Of a stretch of DNA of 20,807 nucleotides, positions 1-9,446 are shown one piece after another. This DNA is from Thalassiosira profunda (taxonomy: Eukaryota; Bacillariophyta; Thalassiosirophyceae; Thalassiosirales; Thalassiosiraceae): assembly GCA_036939355.1 (NCBI GenBank), contig JALLAP010000118.1, positions 1-20,807 of the forward strand, read 5' to 3'. Position numbers and translations under genes: made by a program. The notes beneath the pieces were generated by a model. It saw nothing but the letters and a program-made list of their open reading frames with translations. It had not been told where the DNA came from and searched no databases. How positions within the stretch are numbered: position 1 is the stretch's first letter; every line of letters begins with the position of its first letter.

Positions 1-845
1 CTCTCGCTCTGGATCGCCGCCATGCCAATCCCGCACACGACCCCGAACGCCAGCAGGCTCAGCATCCAAATGTGCGGATGCCGAACGACGGTGCCACAGA
101 AGTGGCGGGCCTCGAACCACCACGCCAATCCGCACCGCTTGACACCGGACGCGCAGGTGTCCTCCTTGGAATTATCGTCGTCGTCGAAGTCCTCGTCGTA
201 GACGTTGCCGGACTTGGAGTTGAGGCCGTCCCAGAGTCCGTCGGAGGCGGAGCCGCCGAGGAGCTTGGTCCAGATGTTCGTCCCGGCGCTCGAACTGAGG
301 CTCGTGCGGCTGGCCGAGCTCGAGGGGGCCACCGTGGGCGCGTCCTCCTCCTTGGCGGGGCCCTTGGCGTCCTTGTTGGCTGAGTTGAAGCTCGACGCCC
401 AGGAGATGCGACGGCTGACCGCGCCTGCCCGGCCGTCGTTCACGAAGGACGAGCGGTGGCCGTTCGTCCCCACGCCGGAGCTGCGGCGGCGGTAGTAGTT
501 CCGGCCCGGGCCGCCTTGGTTGACGCTCGAGCCGGGGCCTTGGTTGACGCTGGAACTTGGGCCGGGGTCGACGGTGGAGTCCGCCCGGGCGTCGGCGCCG
601 TCGCACCCATCAACCACGGAATCGTCCGAGCGCTCGCCGTCGGTCGAGCGGCGGAGGATGGCGTCGCGGATTTGGTCGAGGTCCATCAGCGGGGCGTCGT
701 CGTCCTCGGGGGCTTCGCCTTGGGCCTGGTCTGTGGTTGGGGCCGGGGCCGGGGCCTCCTCGTCTGCGACCTCGCCCTCGGGCCAGTCGGACACCGTGAG
801 GCGGCGGGCGTCCGCCGGGCCGCCGGATTTGCGCTTGAACACCAT
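1..845 (-). CDS. N-terminal part of a single-pass (or more) membrane protein, 3' end outside window
   Basis: The minus strand is open from an ATG at 845 to the window edge, giving 281 complete codons. The first ~255 residues are low-complexity: an acidic/Ala/Pro stretch (22-55), a tandem SSVNQGPG unit (about 97-112), Ser/Arg-rich patches (118-190) and an Asp run (217-225). A hydrophobic segment follows at residues 258-277 (begins HIWMLSLLAFG), so the N-terminus is probably a disordered cytosolic tail in front of the first membrane span. The ATG at 845 sits in a near-ideal context (GCCATGG). An in-frame ATG at 1028 would add 61 residues, but that stretch reads like 5' UTR. Such long tails before a span occur in large algal receptor-type proteins, for example cyclases, but no catalytic domain lies in the window, so the family is unknown. 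It shares a divergent promoter region with the RING gene. Confidence 0.65.
   Translation of the reverse strand, partial: MVFKRKSGGPADARRLTVSDWPEGEVADEEAPAPAPTTDQAQGEAPEDDDAPLMDLDQIRDAILRRSTDGERSDDSVVDGCDGADARADSTVDPGPSSSVNQGPGSSVNQGGPGRNYYRRRSSGVGTNGHRSSFVNDGRAGAVSRRISWASSFNSANKDAKGPAKEEDAPTVAPSSSASRTSLSSSAGTNIWTKLLGGSASDGLWDGLNSKSGNVYDEDFDDDDNSKEDTCASGVKRCGLAWWFEARHFCGTVVRHPHIWMLSLLAFGVVCGIGMAAIQSE
514..551. repeat. 14-nt direct repeat inside the membrane-protein gene
   Basis: CCTTGGTTGACGCT occurs at 514-527 and again at 538-551, a 24-nt period. On the minus strand it encodes a duplicated SSVNQGPG octapeptide in the disordered tail. This looks like small in-frame tandem expansion of a coding minisatellite. 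Confidence 0.8.
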
Positions 846-1700
846 GGCGGGCTTGGCGGCGATGCTGCTGAGGCTAGGGTTGCAACTGCTGTTACTGTTA
901 TGAACGAGGCTGGACTGGTGGCCGTGGGGGAGGCCGGCAAGGGCGCAGCAGAGTGTTGCACCTTGTTGCTTGTCGCGGGAGGGAGGGCTCTCTCTCGCTC
1001 TTTTGAGGGCCGAAAAATGAGGGGGCATACATTAATATCAAATATTGCGTCTTTGTCTTCATCCCAGGAAATATGAATATCATTATAATTTTGCTTCACA
1101 TGTAACTCCCCCGGGGTCTCTGTCCCCTGTGACATTGAGGGGGGTAATATTTGCAGTTGGGTCATTTTTACTTCTCTCTTCGTGTCAGCAACCTTCTCAG
1201 TGGCCGCTCCAATTCTGCCTCATCGTGATTCAATCGTTAACAAAGTGCGACATACGAGTGCCTGTCTAAATGTCTCATCTGCTCTAGGGCAATAAAACGA
1301 GTAGCCCTCTCCGTGAAAGAACTGCGAACCTTCAACGCATTCTATCCTATGCGAATGGCCCTGGAGATTTGCATAAATTTAGTCGATTTGACGTCATTCT
1401 GACGCGCGGTCGGGCTCAGAAGAACGCAACTGATCCGTGCCACTCTCGCCACTCTCCACTCTCGACGCTCGACGCCATCGAATAGAAGCAGCGTTAGCGT
1501 GCGGCGACGGCGACCCTTGCGATGACCCGTTCACGCCCTCGCATGGAGATCGGGCCGCGGCTTGCAGCGCCAGTTAGTTGTCACAGCCCGCACTGCGAGG
1601 GTGTGATGGGTGGTTGACGCACCCTCGCGCGACGATCCGACCGCGGTTCCGAACGCCAGTTGTGCCACCCGCCTTTGCAGATAGGCACAGAATTTGCAAA
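846..1700. promoter_or_regulatory. Divergent intergenic region (membrane protein / RING gene)
   Basis: This 855-bp stretch lies between the start at 845 (minus) and the start at 1701 (plus) and holds no convincing gene. It is more AT-rich around 1020-1400 than the flanking coding DNA. It includes the palindrome ATTTGCATAAAT near 1370-1381 and a perfect CRE palindrome (listed separately). It presumably contains both 5' UTRs and both promoters. No TATA box is clear. Confidence 0.55.
1389..1405. promoter_or_regulatory. CRE-like bZIP site (TGACGTCA) plus half-site
   Basis: TGACGTCA at 1389-1396 is a perfect CRE palindrome, followed at 1400-1405 by TGACGC. It lies about 300 bp upstream of the RING start and about 540 bp upstream of the divergent membrane-protein start. 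In diatoms TGACGT-type elements are described as CO2/cAMP-responsive bZIP sites. Function here is inferred from the motif only. Confidence 0.4.
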
Positions 1701-2303
1701 ATGTCGTGGGTGGACGACCCATCGCTCTGTCTCATCGTCCTTATGTTCCTCCCGAACGTCCTCGTCTTCCTCCACCTCGTCGTGACCGACTGCGTCTACC
1801 GGACGTGGTCGCTATTGCGGGAAGACGACGTACAGGAGAGGAGGGAGCGGCGGAACGATGCCAACCTGGGCGGTCACCGCAGAAATAGAGGGAGAGAGAG
1901 GAGGTCGGGGGTGCCGGACGAGGCGCGAGAAGAATGGGATCACTTTGTGTGGGGAAAAGACAACGAGGAGGACGCCATTGCGACTGCAGAAGTCAGCGCC
2001 GCTGATTATGGGAGCATGGGCAGCAGAACAATACCCACCGGGGCAGAGGGCGCCCGGGATGAATCGGCATCGAAAGTGGAGGAAGAAGAAGTGCCGACAG
2101 CACGCATCATCGACACCGTCCAGCCGTCCTGCTCGATATGCTTGGGCGAGTACGCGCCGGAAGAGGCGGTGGTGCGATTGCCCTGCGGGCACCTCTACCA
2201 CGAGCCGTGCATCCATTCGTGGACGGACGCCCATGCCAGATGCCCGCTGTGCAATTTCGATTTGAGGGAGGATTGCAAACAATCGCACGTGATGGCGGTG
2301 TAG
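1701..2303 (+). CDS. Membrane-anchored RING-H2 E3 ubiquitin ligase
   Basis: The product is 200 aa from a single exon. Residues 8-30 are hydrophobic and likely form one N-terminal membrane anchor. Residues 40-140 are charged and low-complexity (an Arg-rich patch at 46-68, then acidic). The C-terminal RING-H2 finger has all eight zinc ligands in order: C144, C147, C162, H164, H167, C170, C181, C184, with the core CSICLGEY...LPCGHLYH...CPLC. The domain recruits E2 enzymes for substrate ubiquitination, and the anchor suggests action at an internal or plasma membrane, as in ATL-like ligases. ATG 1701 (AAAATGT) is the first ATG in frame; the frame stays open upstream only through a TTG codon. The stop lies 16 bp from the convergent TERT stop. 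The substrate cannot be inferred. Confidence 0.85.
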   Translation: MSWVDDPSLCLIVLMFLPNVLVFLHLVVTDCVYRTWSLLREDDVQERRERRNDANLGGHRRNRGRERRSGVPDEAREEWDHFVWGKDNEEDAIATAEVSAADYGSMGSRTIPTGAEGARDESASKVEEEEVPTARIIDTVQPSCSICLGEYAPEEAVVRLPCGHLYHEPCIHSWTDAHARCPLCNFDLREDCKQSHVMAV

Positions 2304-2319
2304 CATGATGTTATGTTGC
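2304..2319. other. 16-bp tail-to-tail gap between RING gene and TERT
   Basis: The RING stop (TAG at 2301-2303) and the TERT stop (TAG complement at 2320-2322) are separated by only 16 bp. Each mRNA's 3' UTR must therefore run into the other's coding region on the opposite strand. No polyadenylation signal fits in the gap. Confidence 0.85.
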
Positions 2320-5300
2320 CTATGCGCAATCCAATGGGAAGCTAGTCAACGCCCTTCTTGGCACAGCGAGAAGGTCTGCTCGAGTCAATGCCCGCGAAGA
2401 TTCAGAGAACATCTTGCACAGCTCTGCACAAGGCTTTCCTCCCTTCCGAAAGACTGAAAAGAATGCATGCCTGCCTAGCCACAACGCGTCATCCCACGGA
2501 AGCTCGAATGTCGACGAGGCAACAGACGGAGCGTTCCCGTGCTTGATTTTGGACGAAATGAGCAAGAACGCGAATTGGATGGTGTCGCACGCCGAATCAT
2601 AAATGAACTTCTGCTGATGCACCAAGGACGATGTTCCGGCTCCATTCTGGATGTAGTGGAGAGTCTTGACCGCACAGAGAACAAACGTCTGATAGAAATT
2701 CAATCGGATCGTGTCGATGCCATTGATGTGGCTGCTGAAGAGCAGCTTTTGCGAGCAACGAGGCCTCACGAAATCTTTCATCTTCTTCTTGAGATTCAGG
2801 CCCTCGCTCCCGGAGCGGTGTATCACGACGGTACCCGTCGCCTGTGGCCCTGAGAACCGCTCATAGTCCAGGCTGATCTCGCATGTTTGGGTGTCAACGA
2901 GCAATCCGCACCAAGGGAAGAGGGTGGACTGGCAAGGACTGACTGCTTCCATCGCTCCGGTATCGGAGTTTTTCAGCTCCAGAGGATAGTTCACCCGAGA
3001 CTTGTCGCTGTTGATTTTGACGCCGAGGCTAGGAACGCCCTTGTTGAGCTTTGTCAGAAACCGAGTGGATGTAGCTTTGTTTGTGGATACCAACAGAAAG
3101 TCGTCGACGATGCGCACCAGCAGGTGCAAATCATTTTGGCTCCGAGCAAGCAGGACATCGCATTTAGCAGAGGAGCTTCCACTGATGACATGGGAGGCAT
3201 CGTCGAAGACATCCGAAAGCATGAAACCCTCCACATCTCCAAAGTAGACGTTGCAACACATGGACGAAAGGATGCTTCCCTGCGCGACAGTCGAAGAGAT
3301 GATTGGCGGACAGTTATCTAAACAGTGCAGTATCGAGAAACAACACGCACCTGGGGTATGCCATCTTTCTGGAGCAAATAGCGTTTGCCACTGCCACCTC
3401 CGGGCACAATCAGTTGGCCAAAGATGTGGTCGCGCAAGAGACCAATGATTGTCTCCTTCTTTTCCGCCGAGCAACGCACCCCATCCACAAAGATGGACTG
3501 AAAATACTTCTCCGCAAAGCCGTGGGAGGTGCCAAGGAAACGAGAGAACTGATGCGGAGCAAATGTGCTCTTTTTCCACTGACAGCGCAGCGACCCATTC
3601 CTATCCTTTGTGTGGAGGACGAAGTTGTTCTTGGTCAGATATACGTCCTCCTCCACCACCGACTTCAACAGCTTGAAGAGCCGCTTCTGATTGATGGTGT
3701 CGTAGCAGTGCTGGATGTCGGCACTCGCGAAGTAGATTGGGACATCAGTCGACGAAGGGCCAAAGCTCGACCTCTTTTGTTTGAGAGCCTCCACAAACAA
3801 ACAGAACGGCGGGAAGACTTCCGTCAACCCCAGCACCCCCGCCCCAAATAGCGATGGCTTCTTCTCGTGTTCGTATTTCAGCGCGTGGAATGTCGATTGC
3901 AATATCTTGTTCGGCGGAGATGGGCTCTTTTGATCTGCCCCATCTGAAACACCGACTGCGATGCGTTCATCCTGACACGTCTTGGAAAGCATGGCAATTG
4001 CACGAATGCCCGTCTTCTTGGGCAACAGACGCAGCGGTGCCGGAGGACAACCCACATTGTGAATCGTCAGCACCTTCCGCGCTTTTCTAGAATCGAGTTC
4101 GCGGTATTGTTGCTTCAACAGTGTCTTCATCGATAGATGCCGTATGCGCTCCCAGACGGGCCTACGGTAGTAGAGCACCCGGTTCCCGGTGAATTCCGTC
4201 TCGGTGACGTAAAATGTCGAACGAAGGAGAGGGATGATGAATCGGAGGTACAGCCAGCGCATCACATTCCGCACAAGATTGGTAGCAGATTCGTGGTCTG
4301 GCCGGGAGAGCCTCCTCGTCCGATGCTGGCGACGATCGTCACCATTAATAGCCGAAGTATCCCTCGAGCGAGGGAGCAGCCAAGCCATATCGAGGACATG
4401 GATTCCCTCGACAAGTGCCTTTTCTGGGAACTGCTCTGCTCTACCAAGTTCTGTGAACACTCTCATCGTTTGAACGACACGCCGGAAGTTGTACGCCGAG
4501 CCCCAGAACGCCACAGGGAACGCCGTCCCAAGCACCGTCTCGAGGAAGGAGCCCACGTCTTTTGCCGGAGTGTGCATCGTCACATGATGAGCCAGAGCTA
4601 CCTTTGCATCTGCGATGCTCGAGTCCTTTGCAGAGGAATGACTCATCATATTGGAAGGCAGGGGGCAATGTCGTTCGAGAAGCCTCCCGTAATGGCAGCG
4701 CTGGTGTCGCCTCCTCAACTCTCGGCACATGGCGACGCCATCTTCGCGCAAACGCCTCCATCGACCCCGGCGCTTGTTGCGGCTGAAAATGCGGGCACCA
4801 CCCCCACCATTTGCATTGGAAACATCTCGAGCGCACGGCCACAGGTGCACCATGCTGTTGAGCAGCTTGATGTTGACATCGGAGTTGGGAGATGCGCTTT
4901 TTGCAGATCCCTCCGGCTGATTGAGCAAGTGTCTGGGCGACAGTCCAATTTCCCGGGCATAAAAGTCGCAGTAGAACAGATTTCCTCGTGGGATCGGTTT
5001 GTTGGGATCCCACCGTTCCTTGTGAGCGGCATCCGGAGATGTTGAGCTCGTTCCACCCCCTTCTGTAAAAGACAGATACCTCTCCACATTGGTAGAGTCC
5101 TTACCACCAGCGGCACGCTTCTTCTCAGGCACGGAATCTCCCCTCTTGGCTTCCCTCGCGCGTTTTCGGCCGCCCTTCGCATTGCTGGCTTTCAGCTCAG
5201 TGCTCATCCCGTCGAACTTCCTCGCCAGCACGTTGAGCGGTGGTCCGCACAGCTGAAAGTAGTTCCCCCGTTCGAACATGGAGCTCAGAGCCCCTTCCGA

Positions 5301-6605
5301 GACGGCCGGCACAAGCACAATGCAATTCACCAGCATCTCCCGCAACACGTCGTCTCCCACCGCCTTGTGAAGCAATTTCATCAGGCTCGACGATCGGGCG
5401 TGCGACGCCAGCGAGTTGGGGTGGACGCAGTGCACGCCAGGGGCCATGGTGGGGCAGCCACGGAGGACCCGATCACGTTGTGAGCCCTTGACATCCGAAA
5501 AGGAAGCCAGGGTATCGCCGCTGCCGAGCGTGTATCCAGCCGAGAGCAGATTTTGCTCCAGCAGCCAATCGTTCGTGGAAGAGTCTCCTCGCTTGTCGTC
5601 ACTTGACGCTGAGGAAGCACCCGACACTGGCGCTTTCAGCTTGCCTCCTCTTCGCCTCCGCCTCCGACGAGGAATTTCCCTCTTTCCATTCTTCCCTACG
5701 GTGCTCCTATTCTCTTTCCTCCTCGCGTTCGATCGATAGCGATGCGTCCGCCGCACTAGCACGTCGATGGCGCCGTCCACAATGGATTGGAGCGATTCCT
5801 GTGGCCGTGAAAGGACGAGGAACCCCCCGCTCGAGCTATTGGGTTTGGTCTTCAGATAGACGTTTTGCACAGAACTTGGCGGCTCTATCGAGGATGCTGA
5901 CGGCTCTGCCTCAGTTTCCGGTGCATCTGGCTGTGTCTCAAGGGCTGAAGATGATTCTGTTTCAAGCTCGTCCCCTTCTTCGGACTGCAGCAGATGCTCC
6001 TCAATCTGCCGATGACACCTATCCAAAGCCCTGATTGCGGAAGATGTGTAAGGAGCCACGATAATCCGGGCCATCGTTTGGTACTGGATCCAGGCGTCGT
6101 TACAATTGCTGCTTCCGGCTGAGGCGTTTGCAGTGCTCCCCCGCCTCCGTCGCTTCCTGCGCCTTCGTCCTTTGGCATTCTTGCCATCAACTGGCATTGC
6201 ATTGTCCACATCACCTCCACCCTCCTCTGATGGATCAAGGCTCTTGTGATCGGATTTTCTCCTCCTCTTCCGCGGCCTGCTGGCTCCCTTTGATCTCTCC
6301 CCGCGATTGTGATTATTGCGCCGGCGACTCCGACGCTCTTCCTCTTCGGCCCTCAGCAGCTCCCCCGGAAGCAATCCCTTGGCACTCCCACAATTTCCAA
6401 CACGCAGTCCAGCACGGAGGGAGAGGAAGCGCGGCAGCAAGTGCCCCTCCAGGCCGCAAATGATTTCGTCGCGCGGTGTTCCGCCGCGGAGTTCCAGGTT
6501 TTGCATGCCCAGCGCTTTTTGCACGACGATGGGGATGGCGCCGTCGGTATTATTGCCGTCGGTAGTGGACGCCCCGGGCTGCACTGCGCCGTTTGCATCC
6601 GCCAT
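2320..6605 (-). CDS. TERT: Telomerase reverse transcriptase (two exons)
   Basis: TERT is the catalytic subunit that copies telomerase RNA onto chromosome ends in the nucleus. Exon 1 is 6605-3351 and exon 2 is 3279-2320, joined by a 71-nt GT-AG intron, giving 1404 aa. TERT-specific motifs appear in order: TEN-domain features (QLCGPPL, about 451-457), CP/T2 region (FYCDFYAREIGLSPRHLL, near 541-560), HYGRLLERHCPL, T motif (STFYVTETEF, near 797), motifs 1-2 (LRLLPKKTGIRAI, near 857), motif A (ASADIQHCYDTI, D963), motif B' (GIPQ|GSILSS), motif C (RIVDDFLLVS, D1144/D1145), motif D and motif E (WCGLLVDTQTCEISLDY). All three catalytic aspartates are present. Polybasic runs lie at 91-118, 147-155 and 313-319. 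The protein is larger than most TERTs. ATG 6605 (GGATGG) is the first ATG; upstream in-frame codons offer only GTG. It is not a retroelement because the T, CP and E motifs are telomerase-specific. Confidence 0.95.
3280..3350 (-). other. TERT: TERT intron, 71 nt
   Basis: On the minus strand the donor is CCCCAG|GTGCGTG and the acceptor is CGCGCAG|GGAAGC. Removal joins ...DGIPQ to GSILSS... in phase 0 and restores the B' motif exactly. Retention adds ten residues and then a TAG at the end of the unspliced frame (3318), which would remove motifs B' to E and the catalytic aspartate pair. Confidence 0.92.
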
Positions 6606-6989
6606 CCTGACAAATGCATCTGTAGACTGCACTCTACACACTCACTGCTGCAAATCTGACAGCTATCGGAGTGGTGCACGAGCAGGCACGCCGACGCAAA
6701 GACCCGCTCGCGCGGCTCGGCGCCAATGCCATAAGATGGAGAGCGCCCCCCAGCCCAAGCTCCCAGCAGCTCCTCCCAGCGGCTTCCACTTTCACAGACT
6801 CGGTCGGGCCGGGGCCAGCCGGGGAATGATGGGGAATGGGGCCGGGATCTGCTGTGGGGGCCAGTCCTGCTGAGCTGAGGCTTTGCAAAGTCTGAAGTCT
6901 GAGCGAGTCCATCCCCCATTCCCCCCTCCACGGCTCCGCTCCCCCGCGCCTCTGCGGCTGCACGGCTGCTTCAAACGCACGCCCGGATC
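6606..6989. promoter_or_regulatory. Bidirectional promoter between TERT and RAP-protein gene
   Basis: These 384 bp separate two divergent starts (6605 minus, 6990 plus) and hold no gene. The region is GC-rich and lacks an obvious TATA box. It contains the perfect 10-bp palindrome CTTTGCAAAG at 6881-6890, directly followed by a tandem AAGTCTG pair (to about 6902). A shared core for both genes is inferred from geometry. Confidence 0.5.
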
Positions 6990-9162
6990 ATGTCGTTTCA
7001 GGGGGAGCTAGCACAGCTGCTGAAGCTGGCAAAAAATGCGAGCGGCAAGGGCGAGGCCGGCGCGACGAATATTGACCGCGGCGGATCATCGGGCCCGCGA
7101 AAAAGAAAAGACCCGCCGATGGTCGACAATGGCGGGCGCGCCGGCCCCAACTCGAAGAGAGGCCGGGAATACGGCCAAAAAGGCCCATATGGCCCATATG
7201 GCCCGTCATCTCATCGGGGACAAAGCCAGCAATTTATCCCCATGAAGGATTGTCGCACCATTGCGGAGGCGATCGAAGCCCTCGACCAATCTTCTCCCTC
7301 GCCAGGGAACGCGTCGGCATTCTGGCATCGCGTATCTCGTTTGCTGCCAGAGGAAATGAGAAACGGCAATGCTCATAACGCCCGAAGGGACGAGGACAAT
7401 CAGCGACTGAGCGAAGGGCTTGGGAGGATATTTTCCTACACTGCCAACAAAATGGCGAGCTTCGACGCGAGGAGGATGACGGGCACCGCCTTTGCATTGG
7501 CAAAAGTTGTCCACCTGCTGCGCAAGAGCAGGCGTCAGCAAGGGGGGCAGGGGGAGCTGTTCCGCAGCATTCTTCTTGATCAGAATGATAGACCCAAGGG
7601 GGGCAGACGAGTCGGTGTCTTGTTTGTCAACATTTGACGCTCGAACAATATCCAATGCAGCATACGCATTTGGGCTGGTTGGATTGAACCCCACAACTGC
7701 GGACGGGGGAACGTTCTTTGGGCACATTGCATCCAGGGCCACTCCGGCCTTCCTGTCTACGTTCAATTCGCAAGATTTGGCGAATATCATTTGGGCGTTC
7801 GTAGCGGTGGAGCAAACACCCCCCATTCTGATGGATGCCATGTCCGAGGCGTGCATCAACCTTCTGGCAAGGTACAATGCAAGCAACATGAATCCGGTGG
7901 ATCTGGGGCAGATGGCGATCTCCTTTGGCAAGGCCAGTCATTGCGACAGCGATCTGTTTCAATCCATTGCAAACGCAGCAGTTCCTCTCCTCTACAAATT
8001 CAAGCCGCAGGAGCTATCCAACCTGGCGCATGGATGCAGCCTCGTTGGCATCATGCCAGCCTTTAAGGACGGAAGCACGCTGTTTGCCCACATTTCCAAG
8101 GAGGTCGTTAGTTGGGGGCGCAACCGGGTACCTTTCAATGATGTAGAGCTCTGCATGATGGCGATGGCGTTTGCAAAAGCCAGAAAGCGAGATGAGGCTC
8201 TGTTTCAGTCTGTTGCTGAACATGTCATTCCAATAATACTTCGGTTGGAGCCGCAAGGACTGTCGAACTTGGCATACTCTTGTGCTCTGATCGATTTCGT
8301 CCCAAAGTTGGGCGATGGAAAGAGTTTGCTGGAACATATCGCCTCTGCAGCTGTCCCTCGATTGAGCCAATTCAACGGACAAGAAATGGACAACATGCTA
8401 TGGGCTTTTGCCTCGTGCAAGGTGTCCCATGCCCCACTCTTCCAGAAAGCTTCAGCTGTTGTCATCTCCAAACGAAGCAGTTACACATCTCAACATGTGG
8501 CGAATCTACTTTGGGCATTTGCACAGGCAGGCGTCTTAGATGAGGCTTTATTCCAAGCGTTTGTACCGACAATTGAGTCGTTGGTTGGCCAGTGCACCAA
8601 CCAGGCGCTGGGGGTAATTGCTTGGTCCTTCGCCGTCGCGAATGTACATGCCCCGTCGCTGTTCAACAGCCAGTCGGCTTTCTTCAATGCTATCATTGAG
8701 AAGAGAGCCGAATTGAGTCGGACGGACCTCGATCAGCTCCACCAGTTCAACCTGTGGCTAAAGGAGATCGAATCCACTGACGAGCTTCCTACCGATATCC
8801 AACAACTCTGCTACGACGCATTTCTTGCGACCAAAACTCGCACATCTTCCTTCCAACGTGACGTAGCAAAGGAATTGCGAGCGATTGGGCTTGACACGGA
8901 AGAGGAAGTGTTCCTGCAAAGTGGATACACTGTTGATGTTCTTGTCGAGCTGAATGGAAGGAGGATTGGCGTGGAGGTTGATGGGCCTTCTCACTTTTTT
9001 GGTAGAAAGCCTAGTGGGCGCACTCTCCTGAAACGGCGGCAGATCTCAAAGCTGGATAAGCTGGAAGTTCTATCGGTGACACATTGGAACTGGAGGGCGT
9101 TCGGAAGGGACGTGTCAAAGAAACAAAGTCATCTGCGCTCTCTTCTGGGCTTGAATGAGTAA
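6990..9162 (+). CDS. RAP-domain (octapeptide-like repeat) RNA-binding protein, with one apparent frame slip
   Basis: RAP-domain proteins with helical repeats usually bind organelle RNA and act in processing, stability or translation of plastid or mitochondrial transcripts. The first ~105 residues are basic and low-complexity. From ~150 to ~560 there are degenerate ~38-residue helical repeats with a core like F-x-x-Q-x-L-S-N-x-x-x-A-x-A (FDARTISNAAYAFG, FNSQDLANIIWAFV, FKPQELSNLAHGCS, LEPQGLSNLAYSCA, FNGQEMDNMLWAFA). The C-terminal RAP domain (about 648-707) has YTVDVLVELNGRRIGVEVDG followed by GRTLLKRRQISKLD and VTHWNW. The start is ATG 6990. The reading frame changes between ~7590 and ~7611. 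A one-base error at the G6 run 7598-7603 restores a 723-aa protein; the alternative is a weak short intron. Organelle targeting is not obvious at the N-terminus. Confidence 0.82.
7182..7204. repeat. Short tandem GGCCCATAT repeat in RAP-protein gene
   Basis: GGCCCATAT occurs twice back to back (7182-7190, 7191-7199) followed by GGCCC, encoding PYGPYGP in the disordered N-terminal region. Each unit carries a CATATG palindrome. Confidence 0.75.
7598..7603 (+). other. G6 homopolymer at the RAP-gene frame switch (suspected indel)
   Basis: Frame 0 upstream (...LFRSILLDQNDRPKG) and frame 1 downstream (ADESVSCLSTFDAR...) are both repeat-like coding sequence. Deleting one G here joins them without other change. 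A second AAGGGGGGCAG copy lies 56 bp upstream at 7540. A homopolymer sequencing error is the simplest reading; a genuine frameshift allele or a small intron cannot be excluded. Confidence 0.55.
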
Positions 9163-9446
9163 ACAATGCATACTTCCCGGAGGTTGCGCTGCAACGTCGA
9201 AATGCAGGCTTCTACCCACCAAGTGAAGAAGACTGCAGAGATAAGTACCAACAGGACACACAGTATCAAAGTCGTTGGTCTTCCTACATTTAAGCTTTGT
9301 AGGTAGCGCGGTCAGGATTGCAAGGCCAGGACCGCTGGCGATGCCTCAACTATTCATGAAATCCCGTTGAACACAAGATGTGCACAGATTGTTTGCTGGA
9401 TCGCTTTGTTTGTGACATTGCCACAGGATCGACGGATGCCTCGAAA
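9163..9446. other. Convergent intergenic region (RAP protein / ABM membrane protein)
   Basis: These 284 bp lie between two convergent stop codons and hold no coding signal. They presumably carry both 3' UTRs. I see no AATAAA and no strong hairpin. Confidence 0.6.

Noticed and set aside
846..1028. Start of the left membrane protein at the in-frame ATG 1028
   Set aside because: It is possible, but the added 61 residues look like translated UTR and the ATG at 845 has a much stronger context.
1045..1269. Small plus-strand open frame with an AATAAA at 1291
   Set aside because: It starts from a non-ATG codon, has no recognisable domain and lies in AT-rich promoter-like DNA; the AATAAA has no supported upstream gene.
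1812..2306. Long antisense open frames opposite the RING, TERT, GH19-like and TARBP1 genes
   Set aside because: They are shadow frames of GC-rich coding DNA, without domains and mostly starting at non-ATG codons.
2320..6605. Reverse transcriptase of a retrotransposon or group II intron
   Set aside because: The T, CP and E motifs and the QLCGPPL signature are telomerase-specific, and there is no integrase, RNase H, LTR or endonuclease nearby.
7611..7660. A ~50-nt GT...AG intron (GTCGGTG to CAATGCAG) to fix the RAP-gene frame
   Set aside because: It would delete LSTFDARTISNAA, a clear copy of the helical repeat, and is shorter than the other introns.
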